From Glutamicibacter creatinolyticus (GTDB lineage: Bacteria; Actinomycetota; Actinomycetes; Actinomycetales; Micrococcaceae), in contig NZ_CP034412.1 in assembly GCF_006094275.1 (NCBI RefSeq), positions 496,001 to 560,000 on the forward strand: DNA of 64,000 nucleotides. Direction: 5' to 3'. The notes under the pieces were generated by a model, which ran no database searches, was not told where the DNA came from, and saw only the letters and a program-made list of their open reading frames with translations. The position numbers and the translations under genes were made by a program. Positions 19,606 through 28,590 of this stretch are shown one piece after another (position 1 is the stretch's first letter; each line of letters starts with the position of its first letter).

Positions 19606-19890
19606 CTAGTCGCGCAGCCCGCCAGCCGCGTCGGTGTCCACCCGGAGGAAGGAGGAGCCGACCACCACGAAGGCCCCAGGAATCAGCAGCATCCGGTGCT
19701 TCGGGTTGTAAAAGATTTCGGTGAGCGAAGCGGCGACGACCCGGCGCAGCTTCTCCAGCAGGTGAACGTTTTCCAGGACGAGCTGTTCCTGCTCAGTTTC
19801 AATGACCACACTGTTGTGCTCGGTGCTGACCCTGGCAGCTAACCAGTCGTCGCTCGGGGCACCTAGCGTCTCCGATTTAATCAGGGACAC
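19606..19890 (-). CDS. Small hypothetical protein
   Basis: A 94-residue protein from GTG at 19890 with GAAGGCGG upstream. A longer frame to 20046 lacks coding character. It begins MSLIKSETLGAPSDDWLAARV, and the middle is predicted helical (LVLENVHLLEKLRRVVAASL). A weakly hydrophobic stretch (MLLIPGAFVVVGSSF) lies near the end. It is flanked by AT-rich DNA: 19891-20093 holds two TTGTCA copies and a TATATT element that may be its promoter. G/C-ending codons are less dominant than in neighbours, which is compatible with later acquisition. Not recognised. Confidence 0.55.
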   Translation of the reverse strand: MSLIKSETLGAPSDDWLAARVSTEHNSVVIETEQEQLVLENVHLLEKLRRVVAASLTEIFYNPKHRMLLIPGAFVVVGSSFLRVDTDAAGGLRD

Positions 19891-20093
19891 GGATATGACC
19901 GCCTTCGGTTCTTCGTTGTTTTGCCGAACGTCATTGTTGGCAAATGGGCGCGTGGACTGGTGCTCGCCTGTGTGGGGGACGTTTGGCACCGTGCACGCAT
20001 ATCGAATATAGCGGTTCGGACTGACAATAAGCTGATTTGATGACAATGTTTATCACACTGTTATGCCAAACGGTGGACCGAGCGGGCAGGCTG

Positions 20094-23000
20094 CTATTCC
20101 AGCAGGTCGCGGATGTCCTGCGCGGTGAGCGACTTGGCGAACCCGTCGGCCCCGTCCATGACCGTGGAGATCAGCTGCCGCTTGTTTTCCTGCAGCGCCA
20201 CCACCTTCTCCTCGATGGTGCCCTGGGAAATCAGCCGGTAGACCATCACCCGGTTCTGCTGCCCAATGCGGTGGATCCGGTCAATCGCCTGGGCCTCAAC
20301 GGCCGGGTTCCACCAGGGATCCAGTAGGAAGCAGTAGTCGGCCTCGGTCAGATTCAACCCGAACCCGCCGGCCTTGAGGGAGATTAGGAACAGCGGGGCG
20401 GTGCCGGCCTTGAAATCCTCAATGACCTGCGAGCGGTGTCGGGTGGAGCCGTCCAGGTACTCAAAGGCGATGCCCCGTTCGGTCAGCCGCTGGGCAAAGA
20501 CCTTCAAAAACGAGGTGAACTGGGAGAACACCAGCGCACGGTGTCCCTCGCTGATTACGTCCTCCAGGTTCTCGAACAGGGCATCGAGCTTGGAGGAGGA
20601 GATGTCTGCCAGCTGCGGGTCGACCAGTGCCGGATCCAGGGCGAGCATCCGCAGATGGGTTAGCGACTGGAAGATCGTGAACCGGTTGCGGTCCATATCC
20701 TGCACCAGATTCAGAATCTTCTGCCGTTCCCGGTTCAGGTGCGTCTCATACACATGCTGGTGCTCGTCGTTCAGCCGCACCAGCACCTGCTGCTCCTGCT
20801 TGGCCGGCAGGTCAAGCACCACCGACTCCTTGGTGCGCCGCAGCATGAACGGTTTGATCCTCCGGTGCAGCAGTGCCAGACGGTCCTTGTCGCCCAGCGT
20901 CTCAATGGGCCGGGCGAATTGCCGGTTGAACGTACTGGTGCTGCGGAAGAGCGAGGGAGCCACCAGCGCCAGCAGGGCGCCGAGTTCCCCCAGGTTGTTC
21001 TCCATTGGCGTGCCGGTCACGGCCAGCTTGAATGGGGCGCGGATTTCGGCCGCAGCGCGGTGCGCCTTGGTGTTGCGGTTCTTCACGAACTGCGCCTCAT
21101 CCAGGATCAGGCCCGCAAACCGGGGAGCGGCGTACGCTTCGTCGTTCAGGCGCAGCAACGTGTAGGTGGTCAGCAGCACGTCATTCTCCGCGACCAGTTC
21201 GGCCAGCCGCCGCTCGGAGGGCAGCTTGCCCTCGATGCTGGTGACCCGCAGCGAAGGCGCGAAGCGGCGGATTTCCATCTCCCAGTTGGAGACCACCGAG
21301 CTGGGGGCCACGACCAGGAAGGGAGCCGGGGTGCGCTGGGCTGCTGGCAGCTGCTGGCGTGAGTGCGGGTGCTCCCACAGCTGCCGGGCATGGAGCATCA
21401 GTGCGATCGCCTGCAGGGTTTTGCCCAGGCCCATGTCATCGGCCAGAATCCCGCCGAAGCCGCCGCGGTAGAGCCGTGAGAGCCAGCCGAACCCCTCCAG
21501 CTGGTAGGGGCGCAGCTCGGCCTGCAGGCCCTCGGGCAATGCTGGAGGCTCCTGCCCGGCAATGTCCAGCAGCGAACGCATCCGGGCGACGAACACATCG
21601 GCGCCGTCGATCCCGTCGGCCAGGTCGTTCAGCTCCTCGAACAGGGAAACCTGGAAGACCGAAACCTTCAGATCCGCGTCCTTGGGCTTGTCGTTGAGCA
21701 TCTGGGCCTCGTCGACCAGGGCCTTGAGCTTGGCGAAGATCGGGTGGTCCAGGGAGAACCAGCTGTTGTCCGGCAACTTGACCTTCATCGCCCCGTTGCT
21801 CAGGGCCTCCACGATCGTGGAGAACGGGACCTCATGGGAGCCGACCGTGATCAACAGCCCCAGGTCCAGCCAGTCGTTCTTCTCAGAGTCCACGGCATTG
21901 ATCTTCAGTTCGGGCAGCTCCGACAGCTTGCGGTAGACCGGGCGGACGCCGGTTTCGTTCAGCCGCACCCGCTGTTCCGCGCGCAACGCCGGAACCGTGT
22001 AGGAGACGAAGTCAATCAGCCCGTCGCCCTGGTAGATGCGCGGATCCAGGGCATCGTTCTCCCGCCCGGTGCTTTCAAGCAGCACCCGGTTTAGCAGCGC
22101 GCGCAGCAGCTCCTCCTGCGCCTGGTCGGGGACGACCTGGTCATCGGGGATTCCCGGGTAGCGGATGGCGAAGTTGACCTCGGCCAGGTCCTCGGCGGGC
22201 CGCGCCGGGGCACCCTGCCCGCTCTTGTCCTGTTCCGGCCGGGTCTTGGTGTAGTGGATGTCCACCGCCAGGTAGGGCGGCTCGAGTTCGGGCAGCACCA
22301 GGTCGGGGGAGGCGCTGCGCAGCGGGAAGCGGCGGGCCAGGCGCGGGTAGGCCCGGGTGAAGAACTGCTCCTGCTCCGCGGCCGGGATCCGCAACGGGGT
22401 GCGGTTCATGAACCAGCGCCGGTGTTGGGCGGCGATGGGCTGGGCGCTGGGTGCCAGCCAAATCCTCCGGCTGTCCTGCGGCTGCTGGTAAAAGCCGTGG
22501 TCCCCGATGGTTCCGGCGGGACTGTCCGGGTCCAACTCATGCTCCTGCCCGTCCAGGGTCAGGGTGCCGCTAAGCAGCAGGGCGTCGTCCTCACGGGCGG
22601 CCTGCAGCTCGAATTCCGCGCGTGCGCCGACCTGCACCTCGGTGTCGTTGCGGGTGCCCATCAGTTCGATGCCCAGGTGCTGCGCCTCGTTGAGCATCGG
22701 CCAGAGCAGGGGTGAGGAATAGTTGTCCAAGAACAGCCAGTCCTCGTCCTGCTTGAACTGCAGCTGCGTGTTGCTGCGGGCCAGGGCGGCGAAGCGGGTA
22801 AACCAGTGGTGCTGTGAGTACAGCAGGTTCCAGCCGAAGGTCTTGTACACGATGGTGGTCCAGCGCAGCTGACCGCGCACCCAGCGGCCGTCCGCGCCGC
22901 GCACCATGGGCCGCACCCCGAGGCGGAAACGCTGGTTGCGGTTCAGGAATTGGGTGGTGCCCGAGGGCAGCCACTGCTGTTGGGCCTGGTTCTTGACGTC

Positions 23001-23465
23001 CAACACCAGGAACTGCAGGCCCATCGGGTTGACCGGGTCCGCGGCCGAGCGGGTCACCCCGATGGGGTTGAGCGGGTCGGCCTGTTCAAACCAGTCATCG
23101 ATGCTGCGTTGCCAGCCGCGCTCCGGCTGCTCCTGCACCTGCTCCTGCGCCTGCCGCGCGGTGGCCAGTTTGTTCGCCGCCAGCACCAGGGCCGCCTCGT
23201 GGCGGCAGGGCCCCTCCACCTCACAGGTGCACTGCGCCTGGCGGATCTGCCATCCCGTGGTGGCCCGTTCCAGCTGCACCCGCGGCTGGAACGTGTCGTT
23301 CTCGTCCTTGACCTCACCACGCAGTTCCGCATTATCCGCAGCAAAATGCACGCCACTGACGGCGCCCGGGGTGCCAGCCAGCTGCTGGCCCAGGAAGTAT
23401 GGCAAGTTTCCCAGGTAGGCAAGCAAAGTCCTGCCATCTACCTGCGGGGGTACGGCGTTGGTCAT
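20094..23465 (-). CDS. SNF2-family helicase with SWIM zinc finger
   Basis: A 1123-residue Swi2/Snf2 ATPase. A SWIM zinc finger at about residues 78-95 (CTCEVEGPCRHEAALVL, the CxC...CxH pattern) is followed by a long central region. The helicase core lies at about 650-1110: LADDMGLGKTLQAIAL (Walker A), LVVAPSSVVSNWEMEI, LILDEAQFVKN (box II), VTGTPMENNLGELGAL, and the C-terminal lobe with ALVFSQFTSFLKVF, ISLKAGGFGLNLTEAD and QAIDRIHRIGQQNRV. Such bacterial proteins translocate on duplex DNA and may remodel protein-DNA complexes; HepA/RapA is a distant relative. There is no nuclease domain and no adjacent methylase, which argues against a restriction or DISARM role. Confidence 0.93.
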   Translation of the reverse strand: MTNAVPPQVDGRTLLAYLGNLPYFLGQQLAGTPGAVSGVHFAADNAELRGEVKDENDTFQPRVQLERATTGWQIRQAQCTCEVEGPCRHEAALVLAANKLATARQAQEQVQEQPERGWQRSIDDWFEQADPLNPIGVTRSAADPVNPMGLQFLVLDVKNQAQQQWLPSGTTQFLNRNQRFRLGVRPMVRGADGRWVRGQLRWTTIVYKTFGWNLLYSQHHWFTRFAALARSNTQLQFKQDEDWLFLDNYSSPLLWPMLNEAQHLGIELMGTRNDTEVQVGARAEFELQAAREDDALLLSGTLTLDGQEHELDPDSPAGTIGDHGFYQQPQDSRRIWLAPSAQPIAAQHRRWFMNRTPLRIPAAEQEQFFTRAYPRLARRFPLRSASPDLVLPELEPPYLAVDIHYTKTRPEQDKSGQGAPARPAEDLAEVNFAIRYPGIPDDQVVPDQAQEELLRALLNRVLLESTGRENDALDPRIYQGDGLIDFVSYTVPALRAEQRVRLNETGVRPVYRKLSELPELKINAVDSEKNDWLDLGLLITVGSHEVPFSTIVEALSNGAMKVKLPDNSWFSLDHPIFAKLKALVDEAQMLNDKPKDADLKVSVFQVSLFEELNDLADGIDGADVFVARMRSLLDIAGQEPPALPEGLQAELRPYQLEGFGWLSRLYRGGFGGILADDMGLGKTLQAIALMLHARQLWEHPHSRQQLPAAQRTPAPFLVVAPSSVVSNWEMEIRRFAPSLRVTSIEGKLPSERRLAELVAENDVLLTTYTLLRLNDEAYAAPRFAGLILDEAQFVKNRNTKAHRAAAEIRAPFKLAVTGTPMENNLGELGALLALVAPSLFRSTSTFNRQFARPIETLGDKDRLALLHRRIKPFMLRRTKESVVLDLPAKQEQQVLVRLNDEHQHVYETHLNRERQKILNLVQDMDRNRFTIFQSLTHLRMLALDPALVDPQLADISSSKLDALFENLEDVISEGHRALVFSQFTSFLKVFAQRLTERGIAFEYLDGSTRHRSQVIEDFKAGTAPLFLISLKAGGFGLNLTEADYCFLLDPWWNPAVEAQAIDRIHRIGQQNRVMVYRLISQGTIEEKVVALQENKRQLISTVMDGADGFAKSLTAQDIRDLLE

Positions 23466-23592
23466 CCTCTCATCGTTTCACGTTCGGAGCTGGCAGGGAA
23501 AGTTGGGGTCATCGAATGTGCACAACACCTCCGCGCCGCCGGATCCCCGCCCGCGTGCGCACCGGCCGGCGGGCGCAACCCGGCCGAATGGG

Positions 23593-24699
23593 CTAGGCGA
23601 CGGGGGCGCCGAACAGCAGACCCAGGCAGTAGGTCACCGCGGCGGCGCCCCAGCCGATGGCCAGCTGGCGCAACCCGCGCTTCAGGGGCGAGGCCCCGGA
23701 AAGCAGACCCACCACGCCGCCGGTAAACATCAGGGCCGCTCCCACCAGGACGGCGGCCAGGATGATGGAGGGCAGCCCGGACATCCCGAAGATGAACGGG
23801 AGGATCGGCACGACCGCGCCGGAGGCGAAGAACAGGAACGAGGAAGCTGCCGCCCCCGGGGCCGAACCCAGCTCCTCGTGCTCGCGGGCCAGCTCCTCAC
23901 CGCGCAGCTCCGGCTGCAGTGAGAATGAGGGGTTGCAGTCGCAGGTGAACAGCCCCATGCGTTCGGCGGCCCGGTGCTCGGCGTCCTCATCGCTCATGCC
24001 GCGCGCCTTGTAGATCAGCACCAGTTCGTTTGCGTCCAGGTCCAGGTCCTGCGCCGCGGAGAGCGTCACCTGGGTGGGCCGGGAAGCGGTGAGCAGTTCA
24101 CGCTGGGAACGCACCGAGACATATTCGCCCGCCGCCATGGACAGCGCGCCGGCCAGCAGGCCGGCGATGCCGGCGAAGAGGACGAAGGAGGAAGCCACCC
24201 CGGTGGCACCGATGCCCAGCACCAACGCGAAGTTGGAGACCAGCCCGTCATTGGCGCCGAACACCGCGGCCCGGAAGTTGCCGGCCAGCCGGGTGCGCCC
24301 GGCGGTGGCCAGGGCGCGCACCACTTCCTCGTGCACCAGTTCGTCGGCGGCCATGTGGGCCGGGGCGTCGGCGTCCTTGGCGTAGGGGGAATCTCCCTCC
24401 GCGCGCTGGGCCAGGGCCAGCACGAACACCGACCCGAAGTGCCGGGCCAGGAAACGCAGCACGGTGCGGCGCAGCGAGGGGCGGCTGGGTCGGGCCTGGT
24501 CGCCGAGCAGTTCGCGCCAGTGCGCCTCATGGCGGGCCTCGGCTTCGGCCAGTCCGAGCAGCACCTGGCGTTCCTGCCCGGTGCGCCGCGAAGCCAGTTC
24601 TCGGTAGATCGCACCCTCGGCGATCTCATCGGCCAGGTATTTGCGCCAGCGCCGAACCTGCGCCGGGGTGGGGGAAGAAGGGGGATTGACGGTCATCAC
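23593..24699 (-). CDS. Ferritin-like/VIT1 fusion protein, probable iron or manganese transporter (MbfA-like)
   Basis: A 368-residue fusion. Residues 10-140 form a ferritin-like four-helix domain with diiron-type residues (EIAEGAIYRELA, AEAEARHEAHW, ADELVHEEVV). Residues 140-368 form a VIT1/CCC1 transporter beginning FRAAVFGANDGLVSNFALVLGIG, with further membrane segments and a cytoplasmic loop containing FTCDCNP, a possible metal site. This architecture is that of MbfA, which exports iron under iron excess or peroxide stress; direction here is inferred. No iron box is visible upstream. The gene is preceded by a small unknown ORF. Confidence 0.88.
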   Translation of the reverse strand: MMTVNPPSSPTPAQVRRWRKYLADEIAEGAIYRELASRRTGQERQVLLGLAEAEARHEAHWRELLGDQARPSRPSLRRTVLRFLARHFGSVFVLALAQRAEGDSPYAKDADAPAHMAADELVHEEVVRALATAGRTRLAGNFRAAVFGANDGLVSNFALVLGIGATGVASSFVLFAGIAGLLAGALSMAAGEYVSVRSQRELLTASRPTQVTLSAAQDLDLDANELVLIYKARGMSDEDAEHRAAERMGLFTCDCNPSFSLQPELRGEELAREHEELGSAPGAAASSFLFFASGAVVPILPFIFGMSGLPSIILAAVLVGAALMFTGGVVGLLSGASPLKRGLRQLAIGWGAAAVTYCLGLLFGAPVA

Positions 24700-24730
24700 G
24701 GCAGTGAATCTCCTCAGTCAGGCCTCCTGC

Positions 24731-25063
24731 CTACAGTAGCTGTGGCAGGGGACGGACCCCGCGGTGCTCCGCGGCGCGTCCGTCATCGGCATCCAGTGTA
24801 GTGACCGAGGGGTGGGCGGGGAATTTGGCAAGGCTAAAAGCCACCGGACGCCCGCCGCTGGTGCCGCGCCGGGGCAGGAACAGCAGCAGCCGCCCGTGGG
24901 CCGGATCGAACCGGGCCGGGCCGGCCGCGCGGGTGAGCAGCCGCAGCAGCCGTTGCGGCTCACTGGTGTGCAGCACCTGCCAGGCGCCATGGAGGGTAAA
25001 TTGCACTTCTCCGCTGTGCAGGTCGATCAGCGGCAGGACGGGAACGGCGTGCATCGCAGGCAC
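24731..25063 (-). CDS. Small hypothetical protein
   Basis: About 110 residues from GTG at 25063 (or 107 from the in-frame ATG), with GAAAGG just upstream. It includes VLPLIDLHSGEVQFTLHGAWQ, then LLLFLPRRGTSGGRPVAFSL, with mixed strands and no membrane segment. It ends 31 bases before the ferritin/VIT1 gene, so it may share that transcript. The opposite strand also has an open frame here, but without a ribosome site. No family recognised. Confidence 0.5.
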   Translation of the reverse strand: MPAMHAVPVLPLIDLHSGEVQFTLHGAWQVLHTSEPQRLLRLLTRAAGPARFDPAHGRLLLFLPRRGTSGGRPVAFSLAKFPAHPSVTTLDADDGRAAEHRGVRPLPQLL

Positions 25064-25201
25064 CGGCCTTTCAGGCTAGCTCTTGCCCGGGCACAAGCTG
25101 GTGCCGCGGACCGCTTCCTCATCCGAACCACCCATGAACCTGGGGTTGGTGTGCGGCCAGTCGGAGCTTGGCGCCGCATCTCGTGAAGCTACGCTTCGAT
25201 G

Positions 25202-25789
25202 CTACACGGAGTCGGCGATCTTCTTCAGCCGTGCGTAATGTTCCTTCCACTGCTCGTCACTGAACTCCGGCAGGTTCCCGTTCTGCGCGGACAGGCCCGT
25301 CTGTCCGTCAATCAGTTCGCGCACCAGATCCAGGTGCCCAGCGTGGCGGGAGGTTTCCCCCACCATGTGCAGCATCAGGTGCTCCAGGGTGGTTTCACTG
25401 TCCTCACCCCACCAGGGCACCGAGGCCGGGGCGTCCAGCTCCAGTTCCTCGAAGGCGGTGTTGGCCGCGTCGATCGCCTGGCGGTAGAACTGCAGCACGT
25501 CGGCGGCGCCGGTGTCCGCCTCCACCACGAAGTCCGCCATCGGGTCTTCGGAGGTGAAGGCCTGCACGGCCCGGGGACTGTCCACCGGGCGTTTGAGGCA
25601 ATAGCTGAAGTAGCCGAATTCCATGACCGCCAGGTGGTTGATGACCCCCAGGACGTTGGTGCCGCTGGGCACCATGGGCCGACGCAGCTGGGCTTCGTCC
25701 AGATTCTCGGCCTTCCACAGCGCCGCCTGCCGGGCATGATCCAGGTAGCGGCGCAAACGCTGCTTGCGCGCGGTGACTTCGCTGTCCAT
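25202..25789 (-). CDS. DinB/DUF664 family protein
   Basis: A 195-residue four-helix protein with the DinB-type metal histidines: one in INHLAVMEFGY (about residue 52) and two in HMVGETSRHAGHLDLVRELIDG (about 145-153). This superfamily includes mycothiol- and bacillithiol-dependent S-transferases. In a mycothiol-making actinobacterium a thiol-transfer role is plausible but unproven. ATG start MDSEVTARKQRLRRYLDHAR. It is downstream of the intradiol dioxygenase gene on the same strand, with no functional link evident. Confidence 0.85.
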   Translation of the reverse strand: MDSEVTARKQRLRRYLDHARQAALWKAENLDEAQLRRPMVPSGTNVLGVINHLAVMEFGYFSYCLKRPVDSPRAVQAFTSEDPMADFVVEADTGAADVLQFYRQAIDAANTAFEELELDAPASVPWWGEDSETTLEHLMLHMVGETSRHAGHLDLVRELIDGQTGLSAQNGNLPEFSDEQWKEHYARLKKIADSV

Positions 25790-25833
25790 GGACTGCAGTC
25801 TAGTGCAGCAGCCGCCGCGGCAACAGGGGGTGT

Positions 25834-26754
25834 CTACGGGGCAGCGCTCGCCGCGGGCCGGGTCGGCGGCCGGGCGCCGGGGCGCTCCCCGGCGCCCGGC
25901 TCCTGCCCGGTTCCCGGTGTGGTGCGGGTATCGACCGGGACCTCCAGGCTCACCCGATAGCCCTCGGTGTTGCTGCCGGTGACGGCGGCCAGCTGGCTGG
26001 CGCCGGCGTCGTCGCCGAAGACGTTGTCGCTGCGCAGGCTCACCGCGGCCAGGTTCTTGACCGAGGGCTCATAGCCCACGGTGGCGTACACCTGCTCGCA
26101 CGCCTCTTGGGGCAGGGCCACCTGGGAGGTGGCGATCGCGTTGGCCGCATCGGTGACCGAATGCTCGTCCGGGTAGATTTCAAAGTGGATGTGCGGCCAG
26201 CGCCCGGCATAGCAGGCCGGGAAGATGCTGGTGAAGCTCACCATCCCGTCCTGGTCGCTGAGCTGCACGCCGCGCAGGTAGTTTTCCTCCTGCACCCCGG
26301 TGGAGTACATCGAGTAGCGGCCCTGGCGGTCGCACTGCCAGACGTAGACGGCCACCCCGATCATCGGGGCGTTGTCCTTCGCGCTGTCCAGGATGCGCAG
26401 CTGCAGCTGCATCTCGATGCCCTGGGCGGTGCCTGTGGCGCCGTCGAAGCTGGAACGGATATCGCTGCGCACGATCCCGGAACGCTCCAGCACGTCCGGT
26501 CCGTTGGACCCGTCCGCGGGGTAGGGGCCGGCCGTCTCCTCGGGGATTTCAGCCGCGTCCCGTGAACCGGTTCCGGCGGTGGGGGCGCAGGCGGACAGGG
26601 TGAAGGCCAGGGTGCCCAGCCCCATGGCGGTGAGCATCTGGCGCCGGTCGATCAGGGTCTGCACGTCAAACCCCAGCCCCTGATCCTCCAAGTCTTCGCC
26701 CGGGCGGGGCAGGGGGCGGTTGTTGAACCAGCGTCCTGGCGGGGTGGATGTCAT
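25834..26754 (-). CDS. Lipoprotein-type intradiol ring-cleavage dioxygenase-like protein
   Basis: 306 residues from the ATG at 26754, which has AAAGGAG 5 bases upstream; an ATG 18 bases earlier lacks this. An unusually long N-terminus of about 37 residues is followed by RRQMLTAMGLGTLAFTLSAC, resembling a twin-Arg or Sec signal with lipobox LSAC. The C-terminal domain matches protocatechuate 3,4-dioxygenase-like proteins, with iron ligands Tyr (GRYSMY), Tyr (ACYAGR) and the two His of PHIHFEIY all present. The tail is Pro/Arg-rich and probably disordered. It is likely extracytoplasmic, unlike classical catabolic enzymes. No aromatic pathway genes adjoin it, so its substrate is unknown. Confidence 0.85.
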   Translation of the reverse strand: MTSTPPGRWFNNRPLPRPGEDLEDQGLGFDVQTLIDRRQMLTAMGLGTLAFTLSACAPTAGTGSRDAAEIPEETAGPYPADGSNGPDVLERSGIVRSDIRSSFDGATGTAQGIEMQLQLRILDSAKDNAPMIGVAVYVWQCDRQGRYSMYSTGVQEENYLRGVQLSDQDGMVSFTSIFPACYAGRWPHIHFEIYPDEHSVTDAANAIATSQVALPQEACEQVYATVGYEPSVKNLAAVSLRSDNVFGDDAGASQLAAVTGSNTEGYRVSLEVPVDTRTTPGTGQEPGAGERPGARPPTRPAASAAP

Positions 26755-26788
26755 GACGGCTCCTTTGTGCATCCGGGCAGCTTTAAAA

Positions 26789-26828
26789 CCAAGGGCACCA
26801 CCGGGCCTGTTGCCCGATGGTGCCTTTG
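26789..26828 (-). terminator. Terminator of the sodium:solute symporter gene
   Basis: AAGGGCACCACCGGGC pairs with GCCCGATGGTGCCTTT with a bulge and a mismatch. On the minus strand it lies 63 bases after the symporter stop. Confidence 0.7.
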
Positions 26829-26891
26829 AGGATATGCACCGGTATTGGGTTCCGGCACAGCTGCGGCTATGTGGCCGCTATGACCTTGTGC

Positions 26892-28415
26892 TTAGCGCAC
26901 CGCGGAGTCCTGCACGCCCTCCACGCTGCTCTCACCGGCCACCCGCCGGTCCCAGCTGGCCAGCACCTGCGCGTCGGTGCGCCCGGTGGCCAGCGAGACC
27001 ACGATGTAGGTCAACGCCGAGGCAAGCAGGCCGAAGTAGATCGGTTCGTTCGCGTACACCCCGTCGAACGTGTTCTTCGCCCGGATCTCCAGGTAGATCA
27101 TCGTGCCCAGGGTGACCGCCGTGCCCGCGGCCATCGACCAGGCCGCGCCCACCCCGTTGCCGCGGCGCCAAATCAGCCCGCCGAGGATGGAGATCAGCAG
27201 CCCGCCGACCAGGATGTCATAGGAAATGGTCAGCGCGGCGACCACGTCGTCCACCACGATCGCCAGGATCATGATGACCACGCCCAGCCCGAACACCCAC
27301 CAGCGGTTGTTGCTGACCTCGTGTTCCGGGTTCTTCTGCTCATCGCGCTGCAGGTCGCGGCCGAACCAGCTGGCCACAAACGGGGCGACGTCGGTGCGCG
27401 CCACGGTGGCGGCGGCGATCAGTGCGCCGGAGGCGGTGGACATCATCGCGGCCACCGCGGCGGCCAGCACGATCCCGCCCACGGCCAGCGGCAGCACCTG
27501 CAGGGCCACCTCGGCGTAGACCGCGTCCGGGTTCTGTTCGGCCTCGGCCGCGATCCCCGGCAGCGCCACGCGCGCGGCCATGCCGATGATCGCGCCGGCC
27601 GCGCCGTAGATGATGCAGTAGATGCCGGCCGACAGCCCGCCCCAGCGGGCCACGTTGTCGCTGCGGGCGGTGAAGACCCGCTGCCAGATGTCCTGGCCGA
27701 TCAGCAGGCCCAGCCCGTAGACAACGAAGTAGGTGATGATGGTCTGCAGTCCGATGCCGTCCCACTGAAAGAAGGTGGCATCCAGGCGCTGCTGCATGGC
27801 CGACCAGCCGCCGCCGGCACCCAGCACGAAGGGCAGCATCAGGAAGAAGACGCCCACGGTCTTGATGAAGAACTGCACCTGGTCGGCCAGGGTGATGGAC
27901 CACATCCCGCCGATCGAGGAGTAGATCAGCACAATGCCGCCGCCGACCAGGATGGCCAGCCAGCGTTCCCAGCCGTAGAGCACCATGAAGATCGTGGCGT
28001 AGGCGCCGGTGGAGGTGGCGCACAGCATCAGCGTGTAGGCCAGCATGACAATGCCCGAGGTGTTGGTCGCGGCCCGGGAGCCGTACCGCAGGGTGAGCAT
28101 CTGGGAGACGGTGAAGATCTTCAGCCGCTGAATCTTCGGGGCGAAGAACAGTGAGAGGGCCGAGACCCCGATGCCGATGGCCACCACCAGCCACATCCCG
28201 GAGATGCCGTGGCGGTAGCCCAGGCCCACGCCGCCCACGGTCGAGGCCCCGCCAAGCACGACGGCGGCCATGGTTCCGGTGTACAGCACCGGTCCCAGCC
28301 GTCGGCCGGCCACCAGGTAATCGCTCGTGGAATGGGTGCGGGACTTGCCCCACCAGCCGAAGGCCAGCATGCCCACGAGGTATAAGGCGACAATGCCGCC
28401 GTTGATGTAATCCAT
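26892..28415 (-). CDS. Sodium:solute symporter (SSS family)
   Basis: A 507-residue integral membrane protein with about 13 hydrophobic segments. Family signatures include STSDYLVAGRRLGPVLY near the N-terminus, GGASTVGGVGLGYRHG, and the ALIAAATVARTDVAPF region. SSS proteins import sugars, amino acids, organic acids or urea with Na+; the substrate cannot be read here. It is divergent from an XRE-cupin regulator, which probably controls it. Given nearby arginine/GABA-type genes, an amino acid or guanidino compound is a reasonable guess. Confidence 0.88.
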   Translation of the reverse strand: MDYINGGIVALYLVGMLAFGWWGKSRTHSTSDYLVAGRRLGPVLYTGTMAAVVLGGASTVGGVGLGYRHGISGMWLVVAIGIGVSALSLFFAPKIQRLKIFTVSQMLTLRYGSRAATNTSGIVMLAYTLMLCATSTGAYATIFMVLYGWERWLAILVGGGIVLIYSSIGGMWSITLADQVQFFIKTVGVFFLMLPFVLGAGGGWSAMQQRLDATFFQWDGIGLQTIITYFVVYGLGLLIGQDIWQRVFTARSDNVARWGGLSAGIYCIIYGAAGAIIGMAARVALPGIAAEAEQNPDAVYAEVALQVLPLAVGGIVLAAAVAAMMSTASGALIAAATVARTDVAPFVASWFGRDLQRDEQKNPEHEVSNNRWWVFGLGVVIMILAIVVDDVVAALTISYDILVGGLLISILGGLIWRRGNGVGAAWSMAAGTAVTLGTMIYLEIRAKNTFDGVYANEPIYFGLLASALTYIVVSLATGRTDAQVLASWDRRVAGESSVEGVQDSAVR

Positions 28416-28590
28416 TGAACTTCCCTGTGATGAAAATGACGCTCCACAAAGAATGACAGCAAAAACAAAAGATGTCTATCGGTAAACGCGAGGTGAGTCA
28501 CAGAACGTCGCGGATCCACCGTCGCCGCGTGCGGGAAATATGAGGTCGCCCACTACAGTGGAGGCAGGAACCCAGTTGCGCGGAGGAAAA

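Noticed and set aside
20094-26754. The SNF2 gene and its neighbours as a DISARM or restriction defence island
   Set aside because: No methyltransferase, DUF1998 protein, phospholipase D or restriction nuclease is present beside the helicase.
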